Of a stretch of 64,000 bases of DNA, positions 46,578-55,044 are shown one piece after another. The DNA lies in the NCBI GenBank assembly GCA_034522175.1, contig JAXHLQ010000001.1:3410001-3474000 (forward strand), read 5' to 3'. Under the pieces are notes generated by a model, which ran no database searches, was not told the DNA's origin, and saw nothing but the letters and a program-made list of their open reading frames with translations. This DNA is from JAIPDZ01 sp034522175. Lineage in GTDB: Bacteria; Desulfobacterota; DSM-4660; Desulfatiglandales; Desulfatiglandaceae. The number at the start of each line of letters is the position of its first letter. Position 1 is the first letter of the stretch. Both the position numbers and the translations under genes were made by a program.

Positions 46578-47683
46578 TTCTCACCTCTTGATAAAACTCC
46601 TGTTACCCTCATGATAGTCACATTTTTTAAAACAAAGCGGGGTAACACAATTTTCGGTTCCGGATGATGATCAGCAGCGATATTATTAAAATAATGATAA
46701 AAATTGGGCTATGTCAAGGAAAATCGGGGTTCTATAAATCGCTGCGTGATCATTCATCAATAAACGTGTGTCAGGTATCTGCCAAGAAACTTCCGTGACC
46801 AGCGAATTCCATAAATCTTTTGGAAACCTCAAAGATTTCGGGCCATCAAAAACCTGAGATATGTCTACGATCTTACTGAGGGCACTGCCTCAAATTCCAA
46901 GAATTGCCACCCTCACCCTATCCCATTTTTTACATCGCGACCCAAAATATCTTTAAAGTCAAAAGGCCTGTGATATCCTCGGTCTCATTGAATTAAGTGA
47001 ACATTGAGATACTGATTCCGTAGTCAATATCTGGACGCTGCTTTTTTTTGTTCCTTGTTGTACCCCAAAATTCGCAGCGACAAGACCGAACGGTCCTCCT
47101 CAAAACGACCGGATTTGGTAGCCACATCGGGTCAAACCTATTATTTCCAGCCTTGAAAAGCAATGAGATGAAGACTGATGAAAGCAGGGTTTCGGTCTTT
47201 TTTTCAGGCGGTGCTGAGTACTACGTGCATTGTTCTTCATGGCGAATTATTTGAAAATCGGACTGATCTTAACAAACCTGCAAAGTCAATACTTCTATCG
47301 AAAATTTACCACAAAAGGGTGGTGGTGGCAAATTGAAATGGCGTCTCGGGTTGATCCCATCCCAGAAAGGTCGTTGAACTCAAGCCAAATTGAAGGTCTT
47401 TTTACGGTCAATATGGCCAGTCTGGGAGTTGTGATAATTGCTTCTATCAAGCTCTACCGAAATAAGACTGAGATAAGGCGATCGAGCTGGACAACCCAGT
47501 TTTTGTCGGGGGTGTCAAGTCAAGTTCCGTTCAGGACATCTTAAATACATGGAATCATCGAAGCATATTGTCCTCTTCTTAATTCTTTTGGTGAATTTTG
47601 AAAAAGCCTTTCGTTGAAATGCAACCGAAGTCAATATCAGGATTCTTGCAACCGACATTGATGTATTTTAGTTTTCAAATTTA
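46578..47683. other. 1.1-kb intergenic region without a convincing gene
   Basis: Contains the probable promoter of the repeat protein at 46689-46717. The rest has only short frames with no ribosome sites and no protein-like composition; those at 47048 and 47230 on the plus strand were examined and discarded. I see no hairpin terminators or RNA gene. Confidence 0.5.
46689..46717 (-). promoter_or_regulatory. Probable sigma70 promoter of the repeat-rich protein gene
   Basis: On the minus strand TTGACA (46717-46712), 17-bp spacer, TTATTT (46694-46689), in an A+T-rich block about 110 bp before the start codon. Confidence 0.5.
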
Positions 47684-48781
47684 CTACAGGCCAACCTTTG
47701 TCTTCTTTAACCGGGCCAGCACAGGGGCCACCAAACTACCGATATAAAGATAGTCTTCCGTCTCTGTCACACTGGTGTTGAGGGGGTATTCTCCATCCGG
47801 GTCCTGAAGATCCGCCACTACCTTACCTGTGTCGTCAATGGCCATGATGTGTCCGTAAGGAACGGCTTTAGGCCGCAGAAAGGCCGGCATGCGCTGGATG
47901 ACCTTACGCATAAAGGGCTTACCTGAAAGTTTATCAATCAATGGATTCCGGGGGGAGACAAACGCCACCCAGTAGCGGCCATCCTCACCCGCGGATATAT
48001 TGTCAGGAAAGGACGGTAGCGCCCCGATAAGCGTTTCAGACGTTCCTTTTTTGGGACCCTCGATCCAGAAACGGATGACGCGATAGCTCCCTGTTTCATT
48101 CACCAGGACAGCCTTCTGATCGTGGCTGACCGCGACCCCATTGGCGAAATTAAGATCCTCCAAAAGTGTCTGGGTCTTGCCTGTAGCTGGATCATATACC
48201 AGCAATCTGCCATGGCCCCCATGCTCATTGATATCGAGCAGACTTCCTTCGTAAGTGCCACCGGATTCTTTTGCCCCGAATTTCGTGGAGGCATCGGAAA
48301 AATAGATTTTGCCGTCGGCAGCCACATCCACATCGTCGGCATATAGAATCGGAATGCCGTCCGCCTCTGTAGCCAGTTTGGTAATGGCGCCGTCCGGGGC
48401 AATGGATAGAAGTCCTCGAAAGGCATCAGCAACAATCAGATGGCCTTTACCGTCAAAATCAATACCGAGCGGCCGGCCTCCGGTGTCCACCCAGATTTCC
48501 GATTTAGAGCCATCGGCACTGATGCGCACAATATTCCCCTCATGGGTGGCCGCATAGATCCGGCCCTGAGCATCAACAGCAACATCTTCCGGCCCATGAT
48601 TACCTGCAATGGAAAGGGTCTCAAACCCTTTGAGGCGATCATTCACGGCGAATGCGCCCGTGTAGCCCGGATTTGGCGGGGCCTTCCAGGCTACAGGATC
48701 AACGGCTACGGGCCAGACCAAAAAATAAAGAACAATCAAAGCGATGATGACAATCACTGACCAGAGAATCTTTTTAAGCAT
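47684..48781 (-). CDS. SMP-30/gluconolactonase-like beta-propeller, strictosidine-synthase-like type
   Basis: 365 residues. One N-terminal membrane helix (ILWSVIVIIALIVLYFLVW) then a six-bladed propeller: GPEDVAVDAQGRIYAATHEG, GGRPLGIDFDGKGHLIVADA, YADDVDVAADGKIYFSDAST and NFANGVAVSHDQKAVLVNET. This blade series is that of strictosidine-synthase-like/APMAP proteins, lactonase or arylesterase relatives facing the periplasm. AAAAGGAGAAAGCCC precedes the ATG, a strong ribosome site. Substrate unknown. Confidence 0.85.
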   Translation of the reverse strand: MLKKILWSVIVIIALIVLYFLVWPVAVDPVAWKAPPNPGYTGAFAVNDRLKGFETLSIAGNHGPEDVAVDAQGRIYAATHEGNIVRISADGSKSEIWVDTGGRPLGIDFDGKGHLIVADAFRGLLSIAPDGAITKLATEADGIPILYADDVDVAADGKIYFSDASTKFGAKESGGTYEGSLLDINEHGGHGRLLVYDPATGKTQTLLEDLNFANGVAVSHDQKAVLVNETGSYRVIRFWIEGPKKGTSETLIGALPSFPDNISAGEDGRYWVAFVSPRNPLIDKLSGKPFMRKVIQRMPAFLRPKAVPYGHIMAIDDTGKVVADLQDPDGEYPLNTSVTETEDYLYIGSLVAPVLARLKKTKVGL

Positions 48782-48824
48782 GGGCTTTCTCCTTTTGAAT
48801 AGGGTAATTGTTTGTCAAAGGGAG

Positions 48825-49319
48825 TCAAAGGGAGTCCCTCAAACCCTCATATTTCTCTACCCATCCGTCCGCACCGCATTCCCGACAAACACGAATAGCC
48901 TCATTTAAGGCCTCCTTTGCTTTAGATCGTTCGCCACTCTGTTTATAAATTTGTGCACACACAGCCAAGCTCCTATGTAGCTCAAAGAAGGTACCGTTCT
49001 CTCTGTTTGTGGTAATAGCTCCCTGAATGCACTTAACCGCATCACGCGTGTCAGTGCTGTTTAAATACAGCATAATTTCAGCGAGATATATCCGAGCTTG
49101 GATACTAAATCTCCTGAGGCTGTTTCTATCATCATATGTTAAAAGCAGATCTAAATTGGGTATCTTCTCATTATTTAACGCCGTCATCCTGGCCATGGCC
49201 AATTCGCATACCCGCATAAAAGAAGGCAAGAAAGAATTGATATTCAGTAGGCGAATAGCATTTACGTAATGTCTTTTGGCATCTGACTCATTTTCAAACT
49301 GGCATTTCGGGCACTTCAT
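48825..49319 (-). pseudogene. Collapsed adenylate-cyclase/ATPase-like gene (ends only)
   Basis: 164 residues made of two mismatched ends. The first 15 (MKCPKCQFENESDAK) are the start of the zinc-ribbon found at the N-terminus of large class III cyclase/AAA/TPR proteins, which normally continues to a second Cys pair. Here it switches directly to C-terminal TPR-like helices (RHYVNAIRLLNINSFLPSF to the end). The whole catalytic and ATPase middle is gone, in frame. It might be expressed but cannot have the original function. Confidence 0.65.
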
Positions 49320-49398
49320 CTAGTGGCCCTCCCTGATGGTCCGATTCGTGCGAATTCATTGGCTGTGGACAGCCAAGTCCATAGGCGGTTAAGGCATA

Positions 49399-50088
49399 TC
49401 AACTTAGGCTTTGCTTCAGTGCGTTTTGAATAATATCGACCGAGAAAGGGTCTCCGTGGGCTGGGTAAACTGTTTTGGCCCCCTGATCGATCAGGATCTC
49501 CCAGCTTGTTACAAGAGCATCCCAGTCCTCAGCAAAAATAGGAAGGCCCGGGGAGAACCTTAAGGGGAACTTGTTCATGGCCAGATCACCCACAAAGGCC
49601 TCACCCGTGTCCAAAAGAATACTAACGGAGCCTGGAGAATGCCCCGGCGTGTGGAACACTCTGCCTGAAACCCCGTATTCGGATAAAGGCAGTGGCGAAT
49701 CCCCAAGAACGACGTCTACCGGGGTGGCCGGGATACTTACTAATGGCAAAAACGCCTTTATTATGCCGCCAAATATATGACCCCAAAGCGTCACCCCCGG
49801 TGGCATCGGTTTCTGCGACGTCTCCAGCCACGCCCTCTCCTTTTGGTGCATAGCGATCCTGGCGCCTGTAATCTCCTTGATCTCTCTGGCCGATCCAATA
49901 TGATCCCAATGACCATGTGTGAGGACAATCAGTTGGATTTCCTCAGGATTTATGGATAAGTCCGCCAAAGCACGGGTAAACGCTTTTGCCTGTTTTGGCG
50001 CTCCACCATCAACCATGATAGTGCCGTGGTCCTGAATGATATAGGCGTGGTCAAAACCGAGCGTGATAGGATAGACATTGGCGCCCAT
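49399..50088 (-). CDS. MBL-fold metallo-hydrolase
   Basis: 229 residues. The metal-binding motif is LTHGHWDHIG (HxHxDH), preceded by the first-strand Asp in MVDGGAPKQ. HTPGHSPGSVSILLDTG supplies the third ligand His, VGDLAMN the bridging Asp and YPAHGD the last His. This is a glyoxalase-II-like layout common to hydrolases of thioesters, lactones or phosphoesters. A GAGGTG site precedes its ATG. The neighbouring genes give no hint of the substrate. Confidence 0.87.
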   Translation of the reverse strand: MGANVYPITLGFDHAYIIQDHGTIMVDGGAPKQAKAFTRALADLSINPEEIQLIVLTHGHWDHIGSAREIKEITGARIAMHQKERAWLETSQKPMPPGVTLWGHIFGGIIKAFLPLVSIPATPVDVVLGDSPLPLSEYGVSGRVFHTPGHSPGSVSILLDTGEAFVGDLAMNKFPLRFSPGLPIFAEDWDALVTSWEILIDQGAKTVYPAHGDPFSVDIIQNALKQSLS

Positions 50089-50696
50089 CTTTGCACCTCC
50101 TCATTCGAAAGGTTTAATGCTCGAACAAATCAAGAAAATTCTGACGGCCACTCCTTTGGCTTGGGATACTGAGCGATAAGGAAGAAGAACAAGCCTTCGC
50201 GAACAAAACCGGCTCTACAGGAGGTGCAGGATGCAAACAGAGCACAGGACAGGTGGTGCACAGGGGTCGCGATAGGTTCTCTTTAAAGAAAACTGTACGA
50301 AAGGGGCTCTTACACGTCAAGTAAAAACCATTTTCTTTTGGTCTTGGTCGATTCGGTCGAATCACATCCGTATATTCAAACTACAAGACCCGGAAGGGAA
50401 TAATGTCGAAATCCTTTAGTAGTAGATGAACCTGACAGGCACGACCTCGCATCGCGGACCGCGAAATGGGGTCAATCCCACGGTTCTCAGGGTTAAACGC
50501 CATGAGATGAGCATGACCTAAATAGGCCATGACTATGAAAAAAGATCCAGGATAATGCGGAGATGGGAAAAGCCCTGGCCCAGACCTGGGTCTGGAGGGT
50601 TAACAAACTGCATCTTCAAACATGTCTGCTCTTACATATTGTAGTACAATTCGATGTTGTCGCGCCAGGGCGGGCCCGGATCGCTTGAGGGCAACC
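50089..50696. other. 608-bp gap with two symmetric elements, no gene
   Basis: No convincing frame. Two elements stand out: a hairpin at 50580-50595 (CCAGACC, TG loop, GGTCTGG) about 100 bp after the NifU-like gene end on the minus strand, without a good T tract; and a 13-bp perfect palindrome ATTGTA-G-TACAAT at 50638-50650. Confidence 0.5.
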
Positions 50697-51134
50697 TTAT
50701 TTATCTCGCTGCTTCACCATGTAGTCGTGGAGCGCTTCCTGCAGGGTCTCCGCCGCAAGAAAGGCACAGTGCCGCTCTTCCTCGGGCAGGCCGCCCAGTT
50801 TCTCTAAAATGGCCTCGCCGCTCACTTCCACAAGCTCGTCAGGGGTCTTTTCGTGGGCCATCTCCGCTGCAAAAGATCCGCACACCGCGCTGGATCCGCA
50901 TCCGTCGGTCTGAAACGAGGCCGCTTTCACCCGGTCGCCCTCGAATTTCAGATACATTTCCATGGTATCATTGCAGGGACCCGTCACCCGCGCGAAGCCG
51001 TCCGGGTCTTCCATGATCCCACCGTACATCGGATTCAGCCACCGATCGAAGGCGGCCGTACCATACGTGGCCCTGGTCTCCTCGTAGATCTGTTCCTGCA
51101 GGTTATTCACAAAATCATCCAGGTTGTCGCTCAT
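50697..51134 (-). CDS. NifU/IscU-like iron-sulfur scaffold protein
   Basis: 145 residues from ATG 51134, with GAGGAAA 5-11 bp upstream; the open frame extends to 51224 but those residues would overlap a terminator. Family features are TGPCNDTMEMYLKFEGDRV, QTDGCGSSAVCGSFAAEM (scaffold Cys) and the third Cys in HCAFLAAETLQEAL. It is the IscU-fold N-terminal NifU type, predicted to assemble Fe-S clusters. A second paralogue lies at 51950. It sits after the terminator of the NifX cluster and may be read through or have its own promoter. Confidence 0.85.
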   Translation of the reverse strand: MSDNLDDFVNNLQEQIYEETRATYGTAAFDRWLNPMYGGIMEDPDGFARVTGPCNDTMEMYLKFEGDRVKAASFQTDGCGSSAVCGSFAAEMAHEKTPDELVEVSGEAILEKLGGLPEEERHCAFLAAETLQEALHDYMVKQRDK

Positions 51135-51171
51135 GACCGTTTCCTCTTTATTTCCCGCTGACCGGCTCAAA

Positions 51172-51214
51172 TAGAAAAGCCACCCCGTCAGATGTAACCC
51201 GCTGAAGGGGTGGC
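51172..51214 (-). terminator. Rho-independent terminator after the FmdB-like gene
   Basis: On the minus strand GCCACCCC pairs with GGGGTGGC (8 bp, 20-nt loop) followed by TTTTCTATTT. It ends the sigma54-driven set starting at 52837 and stands just before the start of the NifU-like gene at 51134, so it could also act as an attenuator for it. Confidence 0.8.
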
Positions 51215-51310
51215 ATACGGTCATAAAGACCGGTTCAGCCGTCTTGTTTTGAGGTCATCACTCTATCCAACCAGGAGAGACCTGTTTCCATCTCTGTGAG
51301 ATGAAAAGGT

Positions 51311-51556
51311 TCAGGCCCGGCCGCAACAGCTCCCAGGGCCGGCACAGGTGGAGGGGGGCCCTTCACTGCCGCAGCACCGATCCGCCGGGTTATCCGGAAA
51401 CCTTCCCGTGGCACTCACCGGTGCGTGTGCGGAGAGCAACTTTTTGAGGTTTTTCCCTCCGCACGACCCGCACGCTACCAGGTCCGTCTCATTCATCGCC
51501 ACCAATATCTCGGTCTTCTGACCGCAGTCTAAGCACTCAAATTCATAAATGGGCAT
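51311..51556 (-). CDS. FmdB-family zinc-ribbon protein
   Basis: 81 residues. MPIYEFECLDCGQKTEILV with a second pair VACGSCGGKNLKKLLS is the standard FmdB regulator-type zinc ribbon. The C-terminus is unusually Cys-rich (CCGSEGPPSTCAGPGSCC) and could bind metal. It is fourth in the minus-strand run NifX, NifU-like, NifX-like, FmdB. Its small size and neighbours fit a role in metal or cluster handling. Confidence 0.85.
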   Translation of the reverse strand: MPIYEFECLDCGQKTEILVAMNETDLVACGSCGGKNLKKLLSAHAPVSATGRFPDNPADRCCGSEGPPSTCAGPGSCCGRA

Positions 51557-51580
51557 CTTTATCTCCCGATTAAAAATGGC

Positions 51581-51940
51581 TTACCAGTGGCCCTCCACGT
51601 TGGCGGCATCTGCAACGGGGAGCTTTCCCTCAAGATAGGCATTCACCGCATCCTTCACCGTGCCGGCGGCATCATTGGCGACCTTAATCCCGGCGGCATT
51701 CAATGCCTTGAATGCATTGGGCCCGCAAAACCCGGTCAACAGCACTTCGGCCCCTTTTTCGCTCGCCGTTTTGGCCGCCTGGATTCCCGCCCCCTTCAGG
51801 GCATTTGCATTTTCCGAGTTATCCACCGCCTCGAACGTAAGATCCTCAGAATCGACAATGATGATATAGGCCGCCCTGCCGAATCGGGGATCCACCTCGG
51901 ACGTTAAGTCCGTACCTTTTGACGTGACTGCTATTTTCAT
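51581..51940 (-). CDS. NifX/NifB-type dinitrogenase iron-molybdenum cofactor-like protein
   Basis: 119 residues. The pattern MKIAVTSKGTDLTSEVDPRF then GRAAYIIIVDSEDL, LLTGFCGPNAFKALNAAGI and GTVKDAVNAYLEGKL is the small MTH1175-like (Nif cofactor) fold. These proteins bind Fe-S or metal clusters, and in sulfate reducers they cluster with Mrp ATPases and the orange protein. Nitrogenase is not implied. It lies 9 bp after the NifU-like gene upstream. Confidence 0.88.
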   Translation of the reverse strand: MKIAVTSKGTDLTSEVDPRFGRAAYIIIVDSEDLTFEAVDNSENANALKGAGIQAAKTASEKGAEVLLTGFCGPNAFKALNAAGIKVANDAAGTVKDAVNAYLEGKLPVADAANVEGHW

Positions 51941-51949
51941 AAGCCTCTT

Positions 51950-52396
51950 TTATTTCTCCTCATTGGCAGCACGATCCGGCTGCTGTTGTTGATAGGCTTC
52001 CACTGCCTTATGGAGTGTCTTTAACGCAAGACGGGCACAGTGCACCTTCTGCTCCGGCATTTTTTCCAACTCACCATACAAGGCATCGAGATCAATACTT
52101 TTGGCCTGGTCCAGCGTCATTCCCTTGGCCAGCCCCACAACCGCACACCCCGAGGCCACGGCCCCGGGGCATCCCAGCACCTGAATCCTGGCATCATTGA
52201 TCCGATCCCCCTCGATGTTCATGGAGATCTTCATGGTATCCCCGCAGGGACCGGTCAGATCCGTTACCTGATCCGCATCTTCAATGACCCCCATCTTATC
52301 CTTGTCCTGAAAATATTGAATCGCCTTATCCGAATATCCGGACTGGGACAGCATGGTATAGACATCCTGTGCGTTTGTATCTTCCTTATCCACCAT
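51950..52396 (-). CDS. NifU/IscU-like scaffold protein, second copy
   Basis: 148 residues from ATG 52396, chosen because GGGAG stands 11 bp upstream; ATG 52405 is too close to it. LTGPCGDTMKISMNIEGDRI, VLGCPGAVASGCAVVGL and HCARLALKTLHKAV give the three scaffold Cys positions. It aligns with the paralogue at 50697. It probably loads clusters onto the NifX-like products on either side. Confidence 0.87.
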   Translation of the reverse strand: MVDKEDTNAQDVYTMLSQSGYSDKAIQYFQDKDKMGVIEDADQVTDLTGPCGDTMKISMNIEGDRINDARIQVLGCPGAVASGCAVVGLAKGMTLDQAKSIDLDALYGELEKMPEQKVHCARLALKTLHKAVEAYQQQQPDRAANEEK

Positions 52397-52444
52397 GGAA
52401 TCCATCTCTCCCTTCAAGAATGATCATCCGCAATCCAGCAAAAC

Positions 52445-52837
52445 TTAGTGCCGGGTCGCATCGCCGCCTCCCCCGCACACTTCATCCTCCCGGATGAGGG
52501 GGAGCTTTCCACTGATCAGGTCCTCTACCACGGGTCTGATCTGAGGTCTTGTGGCGTCATGGTAGACATCAACACCCACCTGTCTGAACCCCATCAGCGG
52601 CCGCATGCCGATCCCGCCCACGATGAGGGCATTGACATTGTGGCCGGCCAGCAGATTAACCGGTACCATACACCCGCCCTGCACATGACTCTGATTCGGG
52701 ACGGTGGTGACTTCTTTGATCTCGCCGTTTTCAACATCCACAAAGGTAAACACATCACAATGACCGAAATGCCCCGACCGCTCGCCGTCAAGGCCGCCCG
52801 GAGACATGCTGGGAACCGCAATCCTTCCATCTTTCAT
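52445..52837 (-). CDS. NifX-like protein, first gene of the cluster
   Basis: 130 residues. RIAVPSMSPGGLDGERSGHF then GHCDVFTFVDVENGEI, NLLAGHNVNALIVGGIGMRP and a His/Cys-rich end (CGGGGDATRH) place it with NifX-like cofactor-binding proteins. AGGGAGG lies 10 bp before the ATG. A sigma54-type promoter is found about 100 bp upstream, so this gene leads the operon. Confidence 0.88.
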   Translation of the reverse strand: MKDGRIAVPSMSPGGLDGERSGHFGHCDVFTFVDVENGEIKEVTTVPNQSHVQGGCMVPVNLLAGHNVNALIVGGIGMRPLMGFRQVGVDVYHDATRPQIRPVVEDLISGKLPLIREDEVCGGGGDATRH

Positions 52838-52934
52838 TTTCCAATATCCTCCCTAAAAATTAAATTTTCCGGTGACAACGCACCTCGGGATCACGACGAC
52901 TTTTTGGGTTATAAAACCCTATCCCCTCTTTGTT

Positions 52935-52951
52935 AAGCATCTTTCGTGCCA
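52935..52951 (-). promoter_or_regulatory. Sigma54 (RpoN) promoter of the NifX cluster
   Basis: Minus strand reads TTGGCACG, four bases, ATGCTT. The -24 GG and -12 GC are separated by the required 10 bases. Predicted start near 52925, about 90 bp before the first gene. Similar NifX/orange-protein operons in Desulfovibrio are known to depend on sigma54. Confidence 0.75.
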
Positions 52952-53079
52952 AATCTTGCACGCTGAGGGAACGCCGATAACCGGTTGAAAGGTAAACACA
53001 ACTTAAGCATAAGTCAATTACGCTGGCACATCTGTGGGAAAAAAAGTTTTTCGATATTGCAATTTCACGGTTTACATCG

Positions 53080-53093
53080 TTGCATATATGCAA
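53080..53093. promoter_or_regulatory. Palindrome, possible enhancer-binding site
   Basis: TTGCATATATGCAA, a perfect 14-bp palindrome centred about 160 bp upstream of the predicted sigma54 start, the usual distance for an enhancer-binding activator. A shorter related palindrome ATTGCAAT lies at 53055-53062. Confidence 0.5.
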
Positions 53094-53340
53094 TATTTAT
53101 CCGGGATCTTCATGAAAATATCCGCCTTAGATGGCGAGATAGACATCCACGAGGACGTCATCAGACAGCACGAGAAAAAGAAATGTTGAAGCCTTGACAC
53201 CATGTATGCGAAATAGGGACCATTGGGCGTAAAAATGCGCCGACCGGCTAACCCAAATGGCAAGATATATGCATTCCTTATGGAGACCCTTCACAGCATT
53301 GATCGGTCCCGCTCATCAAGAACATCAGGAGGAAACATTC

Positions 53341-53715
53341 ATGATAAAGGTCATCATCGTATCCCCTCAGCAGGAACATTTCTCTGAATTCACTTCGGTT
53401 CTCGTTGAAACACCGGAGGTTGACATCAAACGGGTGGAATCCGGGGCCAGTGCCCTGGAGATGGCGTCCGATGCCCCGGTCGATCTCGTGGTGACCGACG
53501 AGGTGCTGGATGACATGACGGGCCTTGAACTCGCCGCGCGACTGGTGAAACTCAATCCCATGATCAACTGCGCCTGCGTCAGCCCTCTGGCGCCGGATGC
53601 ATTTCATGAAGCGAGCGAGGGGCTGGGATTGATGCCCCAGCTCCCCCCAACGCCGGGGAAAGAGGAAGCAGAAACCCTTTTATCCACGATAAAACAACTG
53701 AAAGGAGAAATTTAA
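53341..53715 (+). CDS. Degenerate receiver-like protein
   Basis: 124 residues from ATG 53341, with AGGAGGAAAC 5 bp upstream. The fold is CheY-like: VIIVSPQQEHFSEF, then VDLVVTDEVLDDMTGLELAA with the Asp at the usual phosphorylation spot. But the N-terminal acidic pair is replaced by Ser-Pro-Gln and the later Lys is missing, so Mg binding and normal phosphorylation are doubtful. Its TAA overlaps the ATG of the DsrE-like selenoprotein by one base, so it is tightly coupled to it. Confidence 0.75.
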   Translation: MIKVIIVSPQQEHFSEFTSVLVETPEVDIKRVESGASALEMASDAPVDLVVTDEVLDDMTGLELAARLVKLNPMINCACVSPLAPDAFHEASEGLGLMPQLPPTPGKEEAETLLSTIKQLKGEI

Positions 53716-54065
53716 TGGCCAATTTTCTGTTTGTACTCAGCAAAAACGACAACGAGGCTGCTACCCGATGTTTTCAGTTCGGCAAAATAGCCCATTCCAA
53801 AGGACATCATGTCAACCTCTTTTTTGTGGATGACGGGGTTTACTGGGCCGATTCGGGCCGGGACTTTGATCAAAAGACCCTAACCGGGGATGCCCCCAGT
53901 GACTACCTCCCCTATTTGGTGGAACAGGCCGTGCCCATTGGGGTCTGAATCCCCTGCGCCAAGTCTCGTCAGGTGGATGAGACCAGATTCTTCTCCAACA
54001 TGGCCTTAGACGGTGCGCCGGGTCTAATCGATCTCGCTGCCGATGCCAAGGTCTTCAACTTCTAA
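53715..54065 (+). CDS. DsrE-like selenoprotein (in-frame TGA, Sec78)
   Basis: 116 residues if TGA 53946-53948 is read as selenocysteine; a plain reading stops after 77. The frame continues through 39 sensible codons to TAA 54063. The first part (NFLFVLSKNDNEAATRCFQF, KGHHVNLFFVDDGVYWA) is the DsrE/F alpha/beta fold of sulfur-transfer proteins. After AVPIGV comes U-I-P-C-AKSR, a Sec-x-x-Cys redox pair where DsrE relatives have Cys-x-x-Cys. The remainder (LIDLAADAKVFNF) completes the last helix and strand. DsrE-like proteins are a known Sec family. Probable role: persulfide or redox sulfur relay. Confidence 0.9.
53946..53983 (+). promoter_or_regulatory. UGA selenocysteine codon and SECIS hairpin in the DsrE-like gene
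   Basis: After the TGA and 14 nt, GTCTCGTC (53963-53970) pairs with GATGAGAC (53976-53983), eight pairs with one G-U, around loop AGGTG. The loop carries GGU and begins 22 nt after the UGA. This is the best-formed SECIS of the three in the window. Confidence 0.9.
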
Positions 54066-54080
54066 CCCGGAGGGATACCC

Positions 54081-55034
54081 ATGGGAAAGATCATAAAGGG
54101 AGTGGAGCGTGTGGAAATCCTGACGCTCCAGGACAACACTATCGATATCGTGCGCCAGGACAACAATGCGGTGATCCAGCGGGCCGTGCCGGTCAAGGAC
54201 GGGGTGGTCAAGAATTCCATTCTGGCAGAGCACGGGTTCGCTTCCCTCGTCACAGTGGTAAATGACGGCAAGCGAAAAAGCATCCTTTTCGATTTCGGCT
54301 TTTCCGGGGATGGCGCGGCCCGGAATGTGGAGGCGCTCCAGGCGGATCTGGGATCGGTGGAGGCCGCCGTGCTGTCCCACGGCCATATGGATCACACCGG
54401 TGGAATGGCGAAGCTCCTTGATAGGATCGGAAAAGAAAAGATTCCGCTGGTGGTTCACCCGGAAGCCTTCAGGGCCAACCGGTTTAAAAAGGCGGGGCCG
54501 GGGCTCAATGTGGCCTTCCCGCCCTTTACACGGGAAATGGTCGAGGAAACAGGCGCCGCGCTGGTGGAGACGGAGCAGCCTTACCCCCTTCTCGATGGCA
54601 CCCTTCTCTTTCTCGGCGCAATCCCCAGGGTTACTGATTTTGAAAAGGGGGCGCCCGGCTTTTTTTACAAGGAAGGGGAAACCGAAACGGTCGACAACAT
54701 CCCTGAGGACAGCGCCGTGGTGGCATACATACGGGGCAAAGGGCTCGTTGTGCTCTCGGGGTGTGCACACGCCGGCATCATCAATACGGTCCACTACGCA
54801 ACATCCGTTACCGGCGTGAATGAGGTTTTTGCGGTCATGGGTGGCTTCCACCTCGGGGGACAGGACATGGAGACGGTGGTTGAGCCCACCGTCAGGGCCC
54901 TTAAGGAAATCGATCCCGACTATGTGGTCCCCACACACTGTACGGGCCGGGAGGCCGTCATGGCGATCGAACGTCAGATGCCGGACCAGTTCCTGCTGAA
55001 CATGTCCGGCACGCGGCTGACCTTTTCGGCTTAA
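54081..55034 (+). CDS. MBL-fold hydrolase of the dihydropterin synthase-like type
   Basis: 317 residues. The metal site is AVLSHGHMDHTGG; the first ligand-strand Asp is in SILFDFGFSG. SGCAHAGIINTVHYA and VMGGFHLGG, then VVPTHCTGREAV, are the pattern of the family annotated as 7,8-dihydropterin-6-methyl-4-(ribofuranosyl)-aminobenzene phosphate synthase, a name that is often wrong outside methanogens. It starts 15 bp after the DsrE-like gene and may be in the same transcript. Substrate unknown. Confidence 0.85.
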   Translation: MGKIIKGVERVEILTLQDNTIDIVRQDNNAVIQRAVPVKDGVVKNSILAEHGFASLVTVVNDGKRKSILFDFGFSGDGAARNVEALQADLGSVEAAVLSHGHMDHTGGMAKLLDRIGKEKIPLVVHPEAFRANRFKKAGPGLNVAFPPFTREMVEETGAALVETEQPYPLLDGTLLFLGAIPRVTDFEKGAPGFFYKEGETETVDNIPEDSAVVAYIRGKGLVVLSGCAHAGIINTVHYATSVTGVNEVFAVMGGFHLGGQDMETVVEPTVRALKEIDPDYVVPTHCTGREAVMAIERQMPDQFLLNMSGTRLTFSA

Positions 55035-55044
55035 ACCTGCCGGA

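Larger units (their letters stand above)
52838..53340. other. 503-bp divergent intergenic region
   Basis: It separates the minus-strand NifX cluster from the plus-strand receiver/DsrE set. It contains the sigma54 promoter (52935-52951) and palindrome (53080-53093). On the minus strand a TTGACT, 17-bp spacer, TACCTT near 52995-53023 is a weaker sigma70 possibility. A 33-codon frame from ATG 53088 has no ribosome site and was not called. Confidence 0.5.

Noticed and set aside
47048..47544. Two plus-strand frames in the 47-kb gap
   Set aside because: Poor ribosome sites, composition unlike protein and no recognisable motif.
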